A model generated the notes under the pieces. The model had not been told where the DNA came from and made no database searches. It was given only the letters and a program-made list of their open reading frames with translations. This document shows positions 7,712-16,927 of a stretch of 64,000 bases of DNA, piece after piece. The DNA lies in assembly GCF_014904705.1 (NCBI RefSeq), contig NZ_JACZCQ010000009.1:1-64000 (forward strand), written 5' to 3'. How positions within the stretch are numbered: position 1 is the stretch's first letter; every line of letters starts with the position of its first letter. The position numbers and the translations under genes are program-made. The DNA comes from Nisaea sediminum (lineage in GTDB: Bacteria > Pseudomonadota > Alphaproteobacteria > Thalassobaculales > Thalassobaculaceae).

Positions 7712-9316
7712 CTAGTTCAGCAGCACGCTTGGCAGCCAGAGCGTGATTTCCGGGATTGCGACCACGATCCCGAGGCCGATCAGCTGCAGGATCACGAACG
7801 GGATGATCCCGCGATAGATCTGCTGCATCGAGACCATCTCCTTGGCCACACCCTTCATGTAGAAGAGCGCGAAGCCGAAGGGAGGCGTCAGGAACGAGGT
7901 CTGCAGGTTGATCGCGACGATGATCGCGAACCAGTAGAGCACCTGCTGCTGCACGAACTCGATCTGCGCGTTGTTCGTCGGCACTTCAAGCCCGAGATGC
8001 GGCGCGAATTCCGGCGCCATGGTCTGGATCACCGGCGCGAAGACCGGAAGGATGATCAGCGTGATCTCGAGCCAGTCAAAGAAGAAACCGAGAATGAAGA
8101 CCACGAACATCAGCATGAACAGCAGCGGCCACGGGCCGAGTTCCAGCCATTCGATGAAGTCGATGATCAGGTCTTCGCCATAGACGTTCCGGAAGATCGT
8201 CGAGAAGGCCGTCGCGCCGACGAAGATCAGGAAGATCATCGCCGTGGTGAGACCGGTCCGGTGCACGACGTCGCGCAGCACTTCCTTGTTCAGCGTCCCG
8301 TTGGCCAGGGCCAGGATCAGCGAGCCGAAGGCGCCGACGCCGGCGGCTTCCGTGGGCGTCGCCCATCCTGCGAAGATGGAGCCCAGCACCATTGTGATCA
8401 GGAAGATCGGCGGCACGAAGCCTTTCAGGATGCCGCCGAGATAGCTGTCGCCTTCCATGCGCCCGATGATCATCGAGATCGCGAACACCATCAGGAAGCC
8501 GATCAGGCCCCAGTTGAAGAGATCTGCGAGATGGGACTCGGCCATGATGTAGCAGAATGCGATGGCCGCCACGCTGTATGCGAAGAACTTCACGATATTC
8601 TTCTTGTTGCTGGGTTCCATCTGAATCGCGTCTTCGGCGATCGCCGGCGCCTTCTCAGGGGAGATGATACCGATCACCACGATATAGACCACGTAGAGGC
8701 CCGACAGCAGGAGGCCCGGGAAGATGGCTCCGACGAAGAGGTTGCCGACCGAGACGGCCAGCAGGCTCCCCATCAGCACCAGCATGATCGACGGCGGGAT
8801 CAGAATGCCGAGCGTCGCGCTTGCCGCCAGAGTGCCCGTTGCGAGAGAACGGTCATATTTCTGCGAGATCATGGTGGGCAGGGCCATCAGGGTCATCATG
8901 ACGACGGAGGCGCCGATGATGCCGGTGGTCGCGGCCATGATCGTCCCCATGACCGTCACGGCAAGAGCGAGTGCACCCGGAACGCGCCGGAACAGGACCT
9001 GCAGGATGTGCAGGAGGTCTTCCGCGACCTTGGACCGTTCCAGCATCGTTCCCATGAAGACGAAACATGGGATCGCCACCAGAATAGGGTTCTGGATGGC
9101 TCCGGAGGCCCCGTCGCCGCCCCAGATTCGCTGGACGACCTGGAAGAAGACCGCGAAATCGAGCACGTCGAGCCAGATCCCAAGGAGACCGAACGAGACC
9201 GCGACGCCGCCGAGCGCGAAGGCCACGGGAAGCCCCGTGAAGAGCATCAACGCGAGCGCGAGAAACATGTACGCTCCGATGAACTCGTAGAAATGATCGT
9301 AGAGAACCTCAAACAT
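7712..9316 (-). CDS. TRAP transporter large permease subunit (DctM/FcbT3-like)
   Basis: A 534-residue inner-membrane protein with about 13 hydrophobic segments. Family motifs include PILVAIPCFVFMGTMLERS, TGIIGASVVMMTLMALP, LGILIPPSIMLVL and a C-terminal NLQTSFLTPPFGFALFY. The long form, with an internal hydrophilic section around residues 210-245, matches the mannitol/chloroaromatic-type TRAP M subunits rather than classical DctM of about 425 residues. It forms the ion-driven carrier with the DctQ-like protein encoded 51 bases upstream and receives ligand from the DctP-like protein at 10142-11197. Confidence 0.92.
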   Translation of the reverse strand: MFEVLYDHFYEFIGAYMFLALALMLFTGLPVAFALGGVAVSFGLLGIWLDVLDFAVFFQVVQRIWGGDGASGAIQNPILVAIPCFVFMGTMLERSKVAEDLLHILQVLFRRVPGALALAVTVMGTIMAATTGIIGASVVMMTLMALPTMISQKYDRSLATGTLAASATLGILIPPSIMLVLMGSLLAVSVGNLFVGAIFPGLLLSGLYVVYIVVIGIISPEKAPAIAEDAIQMEPSNKKNIVKFFAYSVAAIAFCYIMAESHLADLFNWGLIGFLMVFAISMIIGRMEGDSYLGGILKGFVPPIFLITMVLGSIFAGWATPTEAAGVGAFGSLILALANGTLNKEVLRDVVHRTGLTTAMIFLIFVGATAFSTIFRNVYGEDLIIDFIEWLELGPWPLLFMLMFVVFILGFFFDWLEITLIILPVFAPVIQTMAPEFAPHLGLEVPTNNAQIEFVQQQVLYWFAIIVAINLQTSFLTPPFGFALFYMKGVAKEMVSMQQIYRGIIPFVILQLIGLGIVVAIPEITLWLPSVLLN

Positions 9317-9367
9317 CTTGGATATCGCCGCCCCTGGATTTGTCGCCGGTTTTCATGATGAATCCGC

Positions 9368-9982
9368 TCATTCCGGCTTGTGGTGCTCGTAGTTGAAGAT
9401 TTCCAAAGCGTCTCTCGCTTCTTCATGCTCTTCGCGCGTGCCGAACAGATAGGCCGCGAGCCGGAACAGGGTGGCGAAGATCGCCAGCGCCAGAACGATG
9501 CAGCCGATCAGCATGAAGCCTTTGATGACGTAGCGCCACGGAATGCCGGTCATGGATTCCGAGCCTTCACCCTGTTCGTAGGAGATCGAGACGAGAATCC
9601 ATGATTCCCAGGAAACCGCGAGCAGGAACGGAATGGCGAGAAGCAACAGCCCGATGAATTCCATCCAGGCCTGTTTGCGCGGCCGGATATGTTCGCGGAA
9701 AACGTCGACGCGGACATGGGCGTTGGCGAGGTACCCGAAACCGAAGGTCAGCAGCAGGATCACACCGTGGAGGTGCCACTGCATGTCCTGAAGGATTGTC
9801 GAGACCGAATAGCCGTAATCGATGGAGAACTGTGAGAAGTAGAGGCGAATGAAATCCACCTTCCGGGTCACGACATCGAAGACGATCATGAACACGAGCG
9901 GGACGATCAGCCATGCCGCAGCGTGGCCCACCGTTCGGGACCATCGATCAAGAACGCTCGCAAGGTTAAGCGCGGCTTTCAT
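9368..9982 (-). CDS. TRAP transporter small permease subunit (DctQ family)
   Basis: A 204-residue protein with four main hydrophobic segments (near 20-38, 70-90, 108-126 and 150-175) and the DctQ-type feature of an amphipathic start followed by AAWLIVPLVFMIVFDVVTRK. The long loop between segments 1 and 2 and the 30-residue charged tail (EEHEEARDAL...) fit the FcbT2-like branch that goes with TakP-type binding proteins. It sits between the binding-protein gene and the large permease gene in the same operon. Confidence 0.88.
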   Translation of the reverse strand: MKAALNLASVLDRWSRTVGHAAAWLIVPLVFMIVFDVVTRKVDFIRLYFSQFSIDYGYSVSTILQDMQWHLHGVILLLTFGFGYLANAHVRVDVFREHIRPRKQAWMEFIGLLLLAIPFLLAVSWESWILVSISYEQGEGSESMTGIPWRYVIKGFMLIGCIVLALAIFATLFRLAAYLFGTREEHEEARDALEIFNYEHHKPE

Positions 9983-10099
9983 AAATGAAACCCCATTTGG
10001 ATGAGAGTGAGAGACTGATCCCTTGAACCGCTCGGTTGCTGGAAGCGGTCTGACCTTGGCGAGCCGGTCCGTTTCTCAAGGGGCATCAAACAGAAAAGT

Positions 10100-10127
10100 C
10101 GGGAGACCCCCCATCGAGGGTCTCCCG
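10100..10127 (-). terminator. Hairpin between the TRAP binding-protein and permease genes
   Basis: Inverted repeat CGGGAGACCC / GGGTCTCCCG with an eight-base loop. On the minus strand it is followed by ACTTTTCTG, a modest T tract. It lies 15 bases beyond the dctP-like stop and 118 bases before dctQ. This is the position of an attenuator or 3'-stabilising element that would raise binding-protein mRNA over permease mRNA. Confidence 0.7.
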
Positions 10128-10141
10128 CATGTCAGTGTCTC

Positions 10142-11197
10142 TTATTTCAGGTAACCGCGGTCACCCCAGACCTTGAAGCCCTCGTGGAACTTCGTGTAGC
10201 TGTCCCAGAGCGTCTTGACGTCGGGATTCGCCGCCAGCTCTTCCGCCAGCACTTCTTCCCATTTGGCCCGGAACTGGGCCAGTTCGTCGTTCGTCCAGGA
10301 AACCAGCTCGACGCCGTCCTTCTGGTTCGCGATCATCGCTTCGAACTGGAAGGCTTCACCGTCGGCGATCATGTCGATCAGGTTCTTGTCGCATGCGGTC
10401 TCGAGCATCGTCTTCTGACCGTCGGACAGAGCGTTCCACTTGTCCATGTTGATCAGGACTTCGTTGGACGTGGACTGCTGGTGCCAGCCCGGGAAGTAAT
10501 TGAACTTCGCGATCTGATAGAAACCGTAGGACCGGTCGATCGCCGGCATGGAGAATTCGGTGGCGTCGATCGTGCCACGCTCCAGGGCCGGGTAGATGTC
10601 GCCGCCAGCGAGCTGCTGAGTGGACACACCGAACTTCTGCATCACCTTCGCGCCGACGCCGAAGAAGCGCATTTTCAGGCCCTTCAGTTCGTCGAGGCTA
10701 TTGATCTTCTTGCGGAACCAGCCGGAGGTTTCCGGCGGGATCATGCCGCAGAGCAGATATTTGATGTTGTCGCGGGCATAGAGTTCCTCGCCGATCTGGA
10801 CACCGCCGCCATGCTTGAACCAGGCGACGAATTCCGGAGCCGCCGGGCCGAACGGCCAGGTCGACAGGAACGCGTAGGCGGAGTTCTTGCCCTGGTTGGC
10901 GCCCGGGGTACCGAAGGCCGCGTCGATCGCGCCCTGGCTGATCGGGTCGTAATAGGCATAGCCGCCGGTCAGTGCGCCCGGCTCGAAGACCTTGATGTCG
11001 AAATCGCCGTCGGACATCTTGTTGATGCCGTCGGCGATACGGTGCGGCGGCGGGCCCAGAACCTTGACGTTCTGGCCGAACGCAGCGTGCATTTTCCAGC
11101 GTACTTTCTTGGCCTCGGCATCGCCGGAACCAAGACCAATCGCCACCGTCGAAGCGATCGCAATCGCTCCAAACGTCTTAAGCAAACCCAATTTCAT
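10142..11197 (-). CDS. TRAP transporter substrate-binding protein (DctP/TakP-like)
   Basis: A 351-residue periplasmic binding protein with a signal peptide (MKLGLLKTFGAIAIASTVAI, likely cleavage after AEA). Motifs of the TakP/FcbT1 branch are present: IPPETSGWFRKKINSLDELKGLKMRFFGVG near residue 150, then GGDIYPALERGTIDATEFSMPAID and PGWHQQSTSNEVLIN, which surround the conserved ligand-binding Arg in LKMRFFG. Relatives bind 2-oxoacids, lactate or other small carboxylates, sometimes with a metal ion; this one's ligand is not predictable. The start follows AGGGAGGT. About 250 bases upstream are gene-free and hold the promoter. Confidence 0.93.
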   Translation of the reverse strand: MKLGLLKTFGAIAIASTVAIGLGSGDAEAKKVRWKMHAAFGQNVKVLGPPPHRIADGINKMSDGDFDIKVFEPGALTGGYAYYDPISQGAIDAAFGTPGANQGKNSAYAFLSTWPFGPAAPEFVAWFKHGGGVQIGEELYARDNIKYLLCGMIPPETSGWFRKKINSLDELKGLKMRFFGVGAKVMQKFGVSTQQLAGGDIYPALERGTIDATEFSMPAIDRSYGFYQIAKFNYFPGWHQQSTSNEVLINMDKWNALSDGQKTMLETACDKNLIDMIADGEAFQFEAMIANQKDGVELVSWTNDELAQFRAKWEEVLAEELAANPDVKTLWDSYTKFHEGFKVWGDRGYLK

Positions 11198-11451
11198 GAG
11201 TTACCTCCCTAATTCAAATATAGCCGGACCCGGTGTTCCGGGCCTCGTTGCTTAACCCCACAGTCAGTTTTAGTCGGCGTCCGGTGTCTGATCCGAGGCC
11301 GCTTGGTCCCGTGGTGGCCGAAGTATTGCCGTGATTCCGCACGCCGTCAAAGCCTTCGAGTCCAAGGGGCGGGCCGGGTCCGGCGTTTTCCCGGTATGAG
11401 GAAATACGTCTATGTATACGTTATTTGTCTTGAATTCCGCAGAGTTCTGCG
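11198..11451. other. Gene-free region upstream of the TRAP operon
   Basis: About 250 bases between the HAD gene's 3' end and the dctP-like start. Near 11406-11430 there is an AT-rich patch with two copies of ACGTAT-like sequence on the minus strand around a GTATAC palindrome, the sort of spacing seen in GntR-type operators. No RNA gene or credible small ORF was seen. The operator suggestion is weak. Confidence 0.3.
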
Positions 11452-12174
11452 TCAAAGCGCCCGTCGGAGAAGGGCCGGTAAATGGCCTGCATCCGGGATG
11501 ATAAAATCCGAAATTTTTGCCAATTCCGCCTCGGGCGTGGCACCAGTGAGTACGCCGATCGTGGCCTGACAGCCGGCAGCACGGCCGGCATCCATGTCGG
11601 CCAGGTTGTCGCCGACCATCACCGTCTCGGAAGCCTCGAGGCCGGATGCGGTTAGAAAAGCGTGGATCATGTCGGGCGCCGGTTTGGGTGCGCGGACGCT
11701 GTCGTAGCCGGCAACGAAATCTACGAGATCACCGAGGCCGAGTCGATCGATCATGTCCCGTGCGCCACGTTCGGCGTCGTTCGTGACAACCGCGATTCGC
11801 ATGTCCTGGCTCCGCAGTATCGTGAACAGGGCGCCGAGGTCGCATACCGGAGTCAGGTTCCGGGAGGCGTGATCCAGCCAGTAATCGTCGAGCCAATCAG
11901 CGAGGATATCCGGAGAGGGGAGGCCTGGTGCCAGGCTCCGCCAGAGCGAGGCGACTTCGAGCGCGGTGCCCTGTGCGAGCAACGTTCCCGGCGCGATTGT
12001 CCTGGCCTCCGGGTCGCCGCCCGCGGCCCGCGTCAGGTCTGCGGCATCCACGTCGAGCGCATGCAGGTCGACAAGCTCCACTGCCACGGACAGCAGACCG
12101 GGAAGCCATGTCTTCTCGAAATCGATCAGCGTGCCGTCCTTGTCGAACGCCACGCCGCGGACGGGTCCGGGCAC
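11452..12174 (-). CDS. HAD-superfamily hydrolase, phosphoglycolate-phosphatase-like
   Basis: A 240-residue soluble HAD phosphatase. Motif I is VAFDKDGTLIDFEKTW (nucleophile and acid-base Asp pair), motif II is VVTNDAE, the motif III Lys lies in RAPKPAPDMI, and motif IV is VMVGDNLADMDAGRAAG. An alpha-helical C1 cap lies between motifs I and II. The GTG at 12174 was chosen because GGAG stands at correct spacing and motif I then begins at residue 9. An upstream TTG at 12276 overlapping the preceding gene's stop would add 34 atypical residues. Substrate is likely a small phosphate ester; Gph-like activity is only a guess. Confidence 0.85.
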   Translation of the reverse strand: MPGPVRGVAFDKDGTLIDFEKTWLPGLLSVAVELVDLHALDVDAADLTRAAGGDPEARTIAPGTLLAQGTALEVASLWRSLAPGLPSPDILADWLDDYWLDHASRNLTPVCDLGALFTILRSQDMRIAVVTNDAERGARDMIDRLGLGDLVDFVAGYDSVRAPKPAPDMIHAFLTASGLEASETVMVGDNLADMDAGRAAGCQATIGVLTGATPEAELAKISDFIIPDAGHLPALLRRAL

Positions 12175-12272
12175 CGGGAAAGCTCCATGTTGCGCGATCG
12201 TGCGAGAGCAGGCTCGCGCGCCGGAAGCCTTTTCGCAAGCCCCTCTCGCTCTGAGCCTTCCGCCGGTTGACG

Positions 12273-13106
12273 TCAATTGACGTTGATCACGAATCCCGCT
12301 GCGGCCTGCCGCTGCTCTTTCAGCTTCCGCCAGGCGGCGAGCTTGCTGGCCCGGCGGTTCTCGAATTCCTGCTTGAGCTGGCGTGCCGTCTCGGATGCGA
12401 TCTCGAGCTGACGGGCGGCGCGGGCTTCGCGGATCGCAGCCTCCTGCTCGTGCTGTTCGCGCCGCGCCTCGGCATCCGCGCTGAGCGCATCGGCGCGCGC
12501 CGCGGAACGGGCGGCGAGTTCTATATCGTCCCTGGACGGATCCGCTGAGGTGACCGCAACACCTTTGTAGGCCTGCTGCTGAAGGCGGGAGACCGCGTGC
12601 CGGTAATTCCTGCCGCGCGTCTCGTTGCCGGAATGATAATGCTCGATCGCATCGCGCCAGGAGCCGTGGCGCTTCTTCAGTTCGGTCAGGAAGAGTGCTG
12701 CATATTCGGTATTCCGGTCGGGATCGAAGGCTTCTTCAAGGTCTTCGAAGGCCTTGCCGTGATAATGCAGATTGATCTGCATGCAGCCGACATCGATGTT
12801 CGTGGTGCCTTTCGCCAGCAGGCGGCGGACCTCCGCCATGGCCGCGATCTTGTTCGGGAAATGCTTGCCTTCACCGCCGGACGTGACCGTCCACGGCCAT
12901 GTGTAGCTTTCCTGTCGTTCGTCATGCCAGCGCCCGGTCTCCTTCAGCGAGATCGCGAACAGGAGATGGCGCGGAATGCGGTGCTCGTCCTCGGCGTGAC
13001 GGGCCGCGTTGGCACACATCCGGTCCGAGGTCTCGCTTGCACCGGCAAGGTCGGAAAAAACCAGAAACGGGGCGGCAAGAATGGCCAGTTTGAACAGAAA
13101 GCGCAT
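12273..13106 (-). CDS. Lytic transglycosylase-fold (SLT) exported protein
   Basis: 277 residues: a signal peptide (1-22, ending LAGASE), an SLT-like catalytic domain (about 35-180), and a charged helical tail (185-265) rich in Ala, Arg and Glu that should form a coiled coil. In the SLT domain ISLKETGRW carries the candidate catalytic Glu, IDVGCMQINLHYHG matches the conserved G-x-M-Q-I-N motif, and YHSGNETRGRNY the later Y-x-x-G segment. Such enzymes cleave peptidoglycan in the periplasm, often to insert flagella or secretion machines, though none is nearby. Start at ATG with AAAGGAGT upstream. Confidence 0.85.
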   Translation of the reverse strand: MRFLFKLAILAAPFLVFSDLAGASETSDRMCANAARHAEDEHRIPRHLLFAISLKETGRWHDERQESYTWPWTVTSGGEGKHFPNKIAAMAEVRRLLAKGTTNIDVGCMQINLHYHGKAFEDLEEAFDPDRNTEYAALFLTELKKRHGSWRDAIEHYHSGNETRGRNYRHAVSRLQQQAYKGVAVTSADPSRDDIELAARSAARADALSADAEARREQHEQEAAIREARAARQLEIASETARQLKQEFENRRASKLAAWRKLKEQRQAAAGFVINVN

Positions 13107-13169
13107 GGTCTCACTCCTTTTCGGGAGTGGAGAAGCAAAGACCGTGCCGAATTCGCTATGCCGGTTCCG

Positions 13170-14144
13170 TCATTCCGCCGCGGCCCGGACCGTTCCCGGC
13201 CCGCCGGCGGCGGCGTGCAGCGCTGCTTCCGAGAGCTCGCCGAGGAGCGCCGCCATATCCTGCTTCAGCGGCGCGAGGCCGGCGCGCGGTTCGATCCGCC
13301 GCTCGTCCATGTAGAGCGCCCGGTTGATCTCGATCTGCAGAACATGGATGCCGATCGCCGGACGGCCGTAATGGCGTGTCACGAATCCGCCTGCATAGGG
13401 GCTGTTGCGGCGCACCGTATAATGCCGGGCCCGGAAGAAGCTCTCGGCGCGCTCGATGAAGATCGGCGCGGCGGTGACCCCGTGGCTGTCGCCGAGCACG
13501 ATGTCGATCGGCCGGCGCTCGCTGCGCACGTGGCGGACCGCGCTGGAGGGCATGGAATGGCCGTCGACCAGCAGGCAGAAGCCGAACCGCTCCAGCGCCT
13601 CGGCGATCAGCCGCTGCAGCGCGCGGTGATAGGGAATGTAATAGCGCCGGATCCGCTCCTCGGCCTCTGCGAAGGTGAGCTTGCGGCCGTAGACCGGTTC
13701 GGAATTCGCCACCACCCGGGCGATCGTGCCGAGGCCGGCGGAGATCCGGATGCTGTCGGTCACCGCGCCGTCCGGCAGCGGGTCGGAGAACATGCTCGGG
13801 TCGAGTTCGTAGGGCTCGCGGTTGACGTCGACATAGACCCTGGGGAAGTGGGCGGTCAGCAGCGGCGCGCCGGCCTGGCTCGCCCCTTCCAGCACCTCCT
13901 CCATGAATCCGTCCTCGGAAGAGCGGAGATCGAGCGGGCCGAGCCGCGACGCCTCGACCAGGTCGCGCGGGTAGAGGCGCCCGCTATGCGGCGAGGCGAC
14001 GACGAGCGGACTGGCCGGCGTGGCGGGGCGCACGATGCGGTAGACTTCGGCGATCTCGTCCGGCACCGGCGGCACCGGATCCGCGCTCACGTCGCCGGAG
14101 GACAGGAAGCCCGGCTCGATGATCGCGGCGACCTTCTCGTCCAT
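13170..14144 (-). CDS. N-formylglutamate amidohydrolase family protein
   Basis: 324 residues of the FGase fold. VVASPHSGRLYPRDL, RVYVDVNREPYELD, FGFCLLVDGHSMPS and DIVLGDSHG are the conserved metal- and carboxylate-binding stretches, and a C-terminal VLQIEINRALYMDE completes the family. The family hydrolyses N-formyl-glutamate in histidine degradation or related N-acyl acidic amino acids; no hut genes are present, so the real substrate is open. An activity on an N-acyl-glutamate would be notable given dgcN/dgcA 10 kb away. The ATG at 14144 begins the conserved protein; the frame upstream is not protein-like. Confidence 0.85.
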   Translation of the reverse strand: MDEKVAAIIEPGFLSSGDVSADPVPPVPDEIAEVYRIVRPATPASPLVVASPHSGRLYPRDLVEASRLGPLDLRSSEDGFMEEVLEGASQAGAPLLTAHFPRVYVDVNREPYELDPSMFSDPLPDGAVTDSIRISAGLGTIARVVANSEPVYGRKLTFAEAEERIRRYYIPYHRALQRLIAEALERFGFCLLVDGHSMPSSAVRHVRSERRPIDIVLGDSHGVTAAPIFIERAESFFRARHYTVRRNSPYAGGFVTRHYGRPAIGIHVLQIEINRALYMDERRIEPRAGLAPLKQDMAALLGELSEAALHAAAGGPGTVRAAAE

Positions 14145-14380
14145 CGCAATTTCGCTCTTCAACCCGCAGCCTCCCTGCGCCGCCCATGTCCCCCCCAACC
14201 TAATATGGATTCCGGCGATGGCAAGCGTCACGCGCCCAGGTCCGGAGGGCGCACGTCGCCGTGCCATGCAGGACGTCAAAAAGTGAGCGAAAAGCGTCGA
14301 AAGAGGTCTTGCAAATCGATCTGACGCTGGCTATACACACGCCTCCTTCGCGGCGACACAATCCCGATGCCGCAGAGATA

Positions 14381-14455
14381 GGGCGCGTAGCTCAGCGGGA
14401 GAGCACTACGTTGACATCGTAGGGGTCGCTGGTTCAATCCCAGCCGCGCCCACCA
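14381..14455 (+). tRNA. tRNA-Val (anticodon GAC)
   Basis: A full cloverleaf can be drawn. The acceptor stem is GGGCGCG / CGCGCCC and the D arm GCTC...GAGC. The anticodon stem CTACG / CGTAG closes the loop TTGACAT with anticodon GAC, and the T arm GCTGG-TTCAATC-CCAGC follows. Discriminator A and an encoded CCA end at 14455. It reads valine GUC/GUU codons. Confidence 0.97.
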
Positions 14456-14767
14456 TTCCAAAGAGAATATTTCAACGACTAGGACGATATCCGCTCATTT
14501 GTGCCGGACAGTCCGTAGTCGTGTTTCAGATCCATTCAGGCGTTGAGCCGGTGCGGGCCGAAAGGCCTCCGGATTGTCGTAGCGCTCTCTGACGCAGGCG
14601 GGTCTGTCGATCTGCCGTTCTGCGGGCAGCGAACATGAGCACGGTACCAGAGGGGCCGATGCGACCTTTCTTTGGCGTCACGGTGACCGACTTATTCTCT
14701 GAACGCCACCTGAAAAATCTGCTAGATCGGAACGCTTGGTGAAAAACGGTTCTGCGGTTCATCTACG
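14456..14767. other. Gene-free region between tRNA-Val and a chemoreceptor gene
   Basis: About 310 bases with no credible ORF, hairpin with T tract or RNA gene. The last 80 bases are AT-richer and probably contain the chemoreceptor promoter; no clear -35/-10 pair was seen. Confidence 0.4.
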
Positions 14768-16807
14768 ATGAGATTCAAACACAAGATCATGGGTGCGTTG
14801 CTGGCTGCCGGTATCCTGCCCATGACCGTAAGTTCCGCGTTCGACATCTCGCGTATGCAGGACATGGCCGAAGAGGCGGCCCAGGCGGAAATCGCTTCGG
14901 TCATCGACCTGAAAGAAGAGATGGTCGAAACCTATTTCGGAACCCTTCTCAGCATTGCACGCACGCTTGCGATCAATCCGGTGGTCACCGAAGCGACGCA
15001 GGCTTTTGCGGGTGCCGTTGGCGAGCTGGAGGCCTCCGAGGAGGTTGCGGTGGACCGCCAAAGCCTGCGGGAGCGCTATCTCTATCAGCAGGAAAACACA
15101 ACAGGAGCGACGCCGGCCGATCTGGACCGTTGGATGAAGATCGACCCGGTCTCGGAGAAGCTTCAACACCTCTACATTTCGGACAATCCCGAAAAGATCG
15201 GGGAAAAACACCTTCTGATGTCGGCCGGCGATACGAGCCGCTATTCAAGTCTCCATGCGCTCTATCACCCGTATTTTAAGGCCTATCTGGAAGAGTTTGC
15301 GTTCTACGACATCTTCCTCTTCGAACCCGAAAACGGCCGGATCGTCTACTCCGTCTTCAAGGAACTCGATTACGGCACGTCCTTTGTCGACGGCCCTTAC
15401 AGCAGCTCGGCTTTTGGACGCGCTGTCCAACAGATCATTCGCGACAAGTCGGATGACCTGGTCTTTGTCGACTTCGAACCCTACGAGCCGTCCTACAATC
15501 AGGATGCCTCCTTCCTGCTCGCACCCCTCAAGGACAAGGACCGGCTGATCGGTATTATCGCCTTCCAGATGCCGGTCGATCGGATCAACGCCATCGTGAA
15601 CAAGGAGATCGCCGGCTTCGACACGGCCGAGACCTTCCTGATCGGTTCGAACGGACAGCTCCGTTCCGTCCCGGAGAATGCGGGCAATCTCGCCATCGGC
15701 TCCTCTCTGTCCAGCGACGTTGTCAAGACGGCGCTGGGACGCATGGAAGGACTTGTCGCCGCGGAAGATCACAAAGGCATTCCGGTCATCGCCGGGTTCG
15801 GGCAGGTGAGCCTTCCCGGTCTCGACTGGAAAATCATCCTCTCCGTCTCGGCCGAAGAGGCGATGGCGGAGGCAAACGCTTCGGTCCGCAGTGCTCTAAT
15901 CACGCTTGGCGGGTTCAGCCTGCTTATCCTGGTGTGCGGCTATGGGCTGGGCGTCATCCTCCTGCGTCCCGTTCAGGCGCTCGGCCGGGATTTTCATGAA
16001 ATCGTCGTCGGTGCGATGAATGCCCTGCATGAGGCCTCCAAACGATCGAAGGTTGCGGCGGAATCGATGGTGACGACGGCGGAGGAAACGAGTCGCCAAG
16101 GCTCCGTCGTCAAGGAAAACTCGGTCGCGGCAGCCGAAAACGTCTCCGAGGTCGCGGCCGCGATCGGTCAAATGGCGTCCTCCATTCGGGAGATCGTAGA
16201 AGGTGTGACCAAGACCTCCAGTCTCACCGACGATGCGTCCGAAAAAGCCAATGTGGCGACGACTTCGCTTCAGCAACTGGAAACCGCAACACAACGTATC
16301 AATGGTGTGGTGAACCTGATCAAGGACATTGCCAACAAGACGAACCTGCTTGCCCTGAACGCCTCTATCGAGGCGGCGCGGGCGGGAGATGCCGGGCGCG
16401 GTTTTGCCGTTGTCGCGGAAGAGGTCAGAAAACTGGCGGCCCAGACCACCAGTTCCACCGAGGAAATCGGCACGGAAGTCGACAACGTCACGAAATCCGT
16501 GCGGGACAATGTTTCCGCCATTCGCGGAATCACGGAGGCCATCGCGCTCGTCCATGACCAGGCAATGACCATGTCGACCGCTGCCGAAGAGCAGGGAGCG
16601 GTGACGTCGGAGATTACCGGCAGTATGTCGGACACCGCTCAACGCGTATCTGCCGTTGATCAAAACATCGGGGGCGTGGAATCGGCGTCGGCCGATGCGG
16701 CCGGTGCGGCCAGAGACGTGATGCAGCAGATGCGAAGCGTCGACGCGGCCGAGAGGAAAGTGACCGAAGCGATCGACGCCTTCCTCAAGCGAATTAAGGA
16801 AATTTAG
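14768..16807 (+). CDS. Methyl-accepting chemotaxis protein with periplasmic Cache-like sensor
   Basis: 679 residues in transducer order: TM1 at 8-25, a large periplasmic sensor (about 30-370), TM2 at 378-400 ([20 protein letters not shown]), a short HAMP-like linker beginning RPVQALG, then the cytoplasmic coiled-coil signalling domain. The hairpin tip, with [20 protein letters not shown], is near residue 530. The sensor contains [20 protein letters not shown]...[13 protein letters not shown], which is nearly repeated in the second receptor at 28031-30184. No C-terminal CheR-binding pentapeptide is present (the end reads FLKRIKEI). Ligand unknown. Confidence 0.92.
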   Translation: MRFKHKIMGALLAAGILPMTVSSAFDISRMQDMAEEAAQAEIASVIDLKEEMVETYFGTLLSIARTLAINPVVTEATQAFAGAVGELEASEEVAVDRQSLRERYLYQQENTTGATPADLDRWMKIDPVSEKLQHLYISDNPEKIGEKHLLMSAGDTSRYSSLHALYHPYFKAYLEEFAFYDIFLFEPENGRIVYSVFKELDYGTSFVDGPYSSSAFGRAVQQIIRDKSDDLVFVDFEPYEPSYNQDASFLLAPLKDKDRLIGIIAFQMPVDRINAIVNKEIAGFDTAETFLIGSNGQLRSVPENAGNLAIGSSLSSDVVKTALGRMEGLVAAEDHKGIPVIAGFGQVSLPGLDWKIILSVSAEEAMAEANASVRSALITLGGFSLLILVCGYGLGVILLRPVQALGRDFHEIVVGAMNALHEASKRSKVAAESMVTTAEETSRQGSVVKENSVAAAENVSEVAAAIGQMASSIREIVEGVTKTSSLTDDASEKANVATTSLQQLETATQRINGVVNLIKDIANKTNLLALNASIEAARAGDAGRGFAVVAEEVRKLAAQTTSSTEEIGTEVDNVTKSVRDNVSAIRGITEAIALVHDQAMTMSTAAEEQGAVTSEITGSMSDTAQRVSAVDQNIGGVESASADAAGAARDVMQQMRSVDAAERKVTEAIDAFLKRIKEI

Positions 16808-16824
16808 TCGTCCGAGAGAATTGT

Positions 16825-16851
16825 GACGCGCACCCCGTGAAGGTGCGCGTC
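16825..16851 (+). terminator. Hairpin after the chemoreceptor gene
   Basis: Perfect ten-pair inverted repeat GACGCGCACC / GGTGCGCGTC with a seven-base loop, 17 bases past the stop codon. There is no good T tract, so termination may be Rho-assisted or the element may serve 3'-end stability. Confidence 0.6.
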
Positions 16852-16927
16852 GGTTCGGAACTGTCGGGAAACTGCGAGACGGCGGTCGCCGTCCTTTGGT
16901 TTCCCGCGGTTTCCCCTGCGCCGGTGG

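Noticed and set aside
7700..9358. A 552-codon + strand frame opposite the TRAP large permease
   Set aside because: Highly charged, low-complexity product with no fold; shadow of the permease gene.
14276..14461. A 61-codon minus-strand frame reading RLGLNQRPLRCQ
   Set aside because: It is antisense to tRNA-Val; this peptide is a well-known false prediction over tRNA genes.
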